Assembly (NCBI GenBank): GCA_003427395.1
Contig: BFEA01000046.1
Span: 411,270 to 431,555 of the forward strand
DNA: 20,286 bases
DNA from: Chara braunii
Taxonomy: Eukaryota > Streptophyta > Charophyceae > Charales > Characeae
Reading direction: 5' to 3'
Of the stretch, positions 17,432 through 20,286 are shown in pieces (position 1 is the first letter of the stretch; each line of letters starts with the position of its first letter). The notes beneath the pieces are model-generated. The model had not been told where the DNA came from. It made no database searches and was given only the letters and a program-made list of their open reading frames with translations. The position numbers and the translations under genes were made by a program.

Positions 17432-18256
17432 TGCGAGGCTAGTGCCTCTATGAGCCCCATTCAGCCCCCATTTTGGAGCCAGTCGGCCGCCCTAAGTGAA
17501 GGCAGGCTCGACGAGGCCCTCAGGGCCCTATTTTGGCCACTCAGCAACTAAGGAAATTCAGGCAGTTGCGCAGAAACCTAGGCCTTGGGCCGCCTGTGTG
17601 AATGAATGGAAAGCAGACCCTGGGCTGGATACGGGTACTGGGCCAAGCACATGCCAAAGGCAGTTGGGCACATGCAACTACCGCAGGCCCCAGGCCTGTT
17701 CTCGATCGTGCTAGGCCTCAGGCTACCGGGGCCTACTGGAAGCTTCCTGGGACTGGACGCAGGCAGGCCACTTCGATATAGCAAAGGGCCTGCCTCCTTC
17801 TTCGGCATTTGGGTGCTGGCTGCATGCTGCGCAAGCGCTGCTGCGCTATTTGCTGGCTGGCACTCATGCTCTCACGGGCGAGCAGGAAGGAGCGGGCAGC
17901 CATAACCGAGCTGCTCCGCTGTGAGCTGGGTGTGAAGCAGGGTGGTCCTTGGGTGCTAGTGGCATCTGTGTGTTGGGGAACGAGGTTGTGAGTGAAGCGA
18001 GAGACATACCTGGTGCTGGAAGCGTGCGACATAGGTCGTTGTATGCTCGTACTTCAGGAAAGTTGTTGATGTCATCTTTCGGCATTGTAGTTTAGGCTAG
18101 ATAGGATCTGCCATCTGTAGTCTGGGCGCCGAGCGCCAGATAGGATATCAACATTGGTTCTTCTTTGATGATGATGATGAGACATTACCAGCATTGTCAA
18201 TTTTGAGCTCTTGGTGTCTTCTTATTTGGTGAAACTTGTGATGCAATTCTACTGTT
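17432..18256 (+). repeat. 3' LTR of element B, truncated by 81 bp
   Basis: It aligns with 9564-10407 of the 5' LTR with about 22 substitutions, a 16-base gap near 17573 and one GAT unit fewer near 18169. After GCAATTCTACTGTT the match ends and host repeat begins (GGGTCGACACGCTTAG). The last 81 bases, up to the CA end and any target-site duplication, are missing. Confidence 0.93.
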
Positions 18257-18992
18257 AGGGTCGACACGCTTAGTGCACTTAGTTTATGACCGTTTTGTTT
18301 TTTGTCTTCTCTTTTGCTATTTAATTGTTAAAAAAAAAATATTTCGATCTTTTTCGAAGTTTGAGCCGTCTGACGTTTGGCATCTGACACCTTACATTTC
18401 GTGAAGGGCCCCAACATGTGTAGGCGGGAAACCACGGACTTTCGCGATGAGGCGGTGGAATTTTGTACTTCATTTCGTGAAGGGCCCCAACATTGTTTAC
18501 GTCAGGTGAAATGTAGATATTTACCCGATCGTAAAAAATGTGCACATCGGATGGCAAGAGTTCGCCGGGATCCCTGTGTGCGGGGTAAAAGCCTTTGTAC
18601 AGCGTAGGTGCGGAGGTCATTGTAGGGGCGGCACGCTTAGTGCGCTTAGTTTACAATCGTTTTTTTTTTTTGACTTCTTTTGTTATTTATTTGTTAAAAA
18701 AAAAAATCAGTCTTTTTCGAAGTTTGAGCCGTTTGACGTCTGATATCTGACGCCTTACATGTGTCAGCGGGAAACCATGGACTTTCGCAATGAGGCGGTG
18801 CAATTTTTATCAAGTTTTGTTTTTGTCACATGGAGCATTTTTTACTTTCCCCCGTGAGGTTCCCCAACACAACCGCTCACATTTACACAGGTTTACCTGG
18901 CCATGAGATGTACACATGGGATGGGAAGAGTTCGCCGAGGGTTCGAGATGTTTATGCGGGGTACAAATGTTCCTTACAGCGTGGGGGGCCTC
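18257..18992 (+). repeat. Host tandem repeat, two diverged copies (about 370 bp each)
   Basis: Copies start at about 18257 and 18625. Shared blocks in order: CACGCTTAGTGC, a T-rich run, TGTTAAAAAAAAA, CTTTTTCGAAGTTTGAGCCGT, TGACGTCTGA-like, GCGGGAAACCA, GGACTTTCGC, GATGAGGCGGTG, a GAAGGGCCCC or GAGGTTCCCC box, TTTACC, ACATCGGATGGCAAGAGTTC-like, TGCGGGGTA, TACAGCGT. The left flank of element B (9430-9563) is a third partial copy. I do not recognise the family, and no ORF is conserved between copies. Confidence 0.8.
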
Positions 18993-19250
18993 TGAATGGG
19001 CATCCGGAACACGCAAGAACGCGAAAGCTCTTACTGCATGGCAGTCGGATGCTTACATCGGATGGTATACTTTATCGGATGGGAAGAGTTCGTTGAGGGC
19101 TGGAGATGCCCCATGCGGGGTAAAGACGTTCCTTACAGCGTGGGGTTGCCTCTGAATGGGCATCCGGAACACGCAGAAACCCGAACGGGCTCGCCAAAAA
19201 AGGCGCCTGCTCTTAGTGCATGGTTGTCGGATGCTTACTTGGTTGGGTAA
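18913..19250 (+). repeat. Tandem duplication of about 160 bp within the host repeat region
   Basis: Units start at about 18913 and 19073. Each has CGGATGGGAAGAGTTCG (GGGATGG in the first), TGCGGGGTA, TTCCTTACAGCGTGGGG, CCTCTGAATGGGCATCCGGA with ACACGC after it, TGCATGG and GTCGGATGCTTAC. With 9493 and 18544 this makes four copies of the GGATGG(C/G)AAGAGTTCG module in the window. Confidence 0.85.
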
Positions 19251-19880
19251 ACCGGACTTGGTCTGTGCATAGTCGTTAGCCGTGAAATGTGCACATCCGA
19301 TCTCAGCATCGACGTTGGTTCTATAGAGTACGAAGTAGATGCCATTGTTTCAATTTTCAATTGTTTCATGTAGAACCAAAGACGATCTCGGCGGATGGCC
19401 AAAAATCGCGCGAGACTGGTGCCGTAGAGTTCGGAATTTGACAAAATGATGGTTCTCCTAGGAATTCTCTGGGAGACCTTGCCGACAACCGCCTGTTCTC
19501 GAAACGCTTTGGTCATGACAAAGGGGGCAACCGCCCGACGACTGTGGAGGCCGAACGACAGATTATCACCACTTGCACATATTATAGGTTCAACGGATTA
19601 TTAGGAGGTGAGGGTGGAGGTGGGTTACGGTAGATTGCACACTCATATGACCTAGCAGAAAATCGACAGTGGTGCTAATGAATGAGATCGCATGTGTGTC
19701 AATTCCCGCTTCGTGCTTCCTTCCCACACCTTAGCACAGGATGGAATCCCAGATTCGTAATCGCCAATTGCGACAGATGTTTCCCTGTGCGATCCCCCTG
19801 TTTGTCATCGGACACAGCATGGATACAAACAGGTTGTTGCAAGGTGGGACGAAGGAAGGTGGGGAATACTAGACGGCTCT
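19251..19880. other. Intergenic stretch without recognisable gene
   Basis: No convincing frame, RNA gene or element border. The only notable feature is a G-rich segment at about 19603-19632 (GGAGGTGAGGGTGGAGGTGGG). Confidence 0.4.
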
Positions 19881-19976
19881 CCTCAGCGTCTGCGCATTTG
19901 GCACCATCACGTCCTCAAAATCCGGTGAACCTGATAATCTGCTGCACATCCCAGACTCATGATGTCCAATTTCAGC

Positions 19977-19980
<4 letters not shown>

Positions 19981-20052
<72 letters not shown>
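19981..20052 (+). repeat. (AG)36 microsatellite
   Basis: An uninterrupted AG dinucleotide tract of 72 bases inside the first minisatellite unit. Confidence 0.97.
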
Positions 20053-20055
<3 letters not shown>

Positions 20056-20152
20056 GAAAGGGCACGCTTGCCTCAGCGTCTGCGCATTTGCCACCATCAC
20101 CTTCGCATAATCCGCTGCACCTCCCAGACTCATGATGGCTGATTTTGACGCG

Positions 20153-20154
<2 letters not shown>

Positions 20155-20219
<65 letters not shown>
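20155..20219 (+). repeat. (GA)n microsatellite, second copy
   Basis: An uninterrupted GA dinucleotide tract of 65 bases at the equivalent place in the second minisatellite unit. Confidence 0.97.
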
Positions 20220-20220
<1 letters not shown>

Positions 20221-20286
20221 ACGCTCGCCTCGGCGTCTACACATTCGCCACCCTCACCTCCGCATAATCTGTTGACCGTGATAAAT

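Larger units (their letters stand above)
9564..18256 (+). mobile_element. Retroelement B: nearly complete Ty3/gypsy LTR retrotransposon
   Basis: Two LTRs in direct orientation (9564-10488 and 17432-18256) enclose a primer site, a leader of about 1.26 kb, gag and pol. Domain order is Gag-PR-RT-RNase H-IN, which defines Ty3/gypsy; a GPY/F-type region ends the integrase. It is inactive: seven in-frame TAG codons (11850, 12104, 12671, 13757, 15578, 15944, 16530) and four single-base frame changes (about 11938, 12757, 16445, 17220). The two LTRs differ by about 22 substitutions in about 825 aligned bases, counted by eye, mostly transitions. The 3' LTR lacks its last 81 bases, and no target-site duplication is visible. 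Confidence 0.95.
19881..20286 (+). repeat. Tandem minisatellite with embedded (GA)n tracts, continuing beyond the window
   Basis: Three units start with CCTC(A/G)GCGTCT at 19881, 20071 and 20228. Each continues with CGCATTTG(G/C)CACCATCAC-like sequence, CGCATAATC, CTGCAC, TCCCAGACTCATGATG and TTTCAGCGAGG or TTTGACGCGGGG, and the first two end in a long GA tract. The third runs off the window. Unit spacing is 190 then 157 bases, varying mainly with the GA tract and a deletion. Confidence 0.88.

Noticed and set aside
1-20286. CRISPR array, operon, phage or integron structure
   Set aside because: The repeats are tandem satellites, microsatellites and LTRs without spacer structure, and no prokaryotic gene organisation is present.

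Overview
The window looks like nuclear, intergenic DNA of a large repeat-rich plant-lineage genome, most likely a streptophyte alga such as Chara; that placement is an inference. Three things point there: long-LTR Ty3/gypsy retrotransposons with initiator-Met-type primer sites, an insertion of mitochondrial DNA with the land-plant/charophyte order SSU rRNA - 5S rRNA - trnfM, and abundant GA/GAA microsatellites. I see no intact host protein gene. Every convincing coding stretch is a retrotransposon piece carrying stops or frameshifts.

Layout. (1) 1-2914: 3' part of retroelement A (+). Decayed gag, a protease remnant, then a jump to the pol C-terminus (RT, RNase H and integrase missing), a polypurine tract and a probable LTR with TATA box and a 47-bp tandem repeat. 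(2) 3182-3623: AGG/GTCG-rich minisatellite followed by poly(A) and a (GA)n tract. (3) 4611-5733: mitochondrial insertion, all on the minus strand: 3' half of SSU rRNA, 5S rRNA, decayed trnfM. (4) 6965-8294: LTR and primer site of a minus-strand retroelement C, with a telomere-like palindrome in its leader. (5) 9564-18256: nearly complete retroelement B (+): 5' LTR, PBS, long leader, gag, pol (PR-RT-RNase H-IN-GPY/F), PPT and a 3' LTR truncated at its end. It sits inside an older repeat whose halves flank it (about 9430-9563 and 18257 onward). (6) 18257-19250: tandem copies of that host repeat. (7) 19881-20286: tandem minisatellite with two long (GA)n tracts embedded.

Element B is the informative part. 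Gag and pol lie in a -1 relationship, and an A_AAA_AAA slippery heptamer falls in the overlap just after the zinc knuckle. Once frames are followed, all seven in-frame nonsense codons are TAG, each where Gln (CAG) is plausible. This fits C-to-T decay at CHG-methylated sites; amber recoding is a less likely alternative. The two LTRs differ by about 22 substitutions over about 825 aligned bases (by eye, about 2.7%), so B is a moderately old insertion. I found no convincing new biological system; the most useful leads are the all-amber decay pattern, the candidate frameshift site, the mitochondrial insertion and the insertion history of B.
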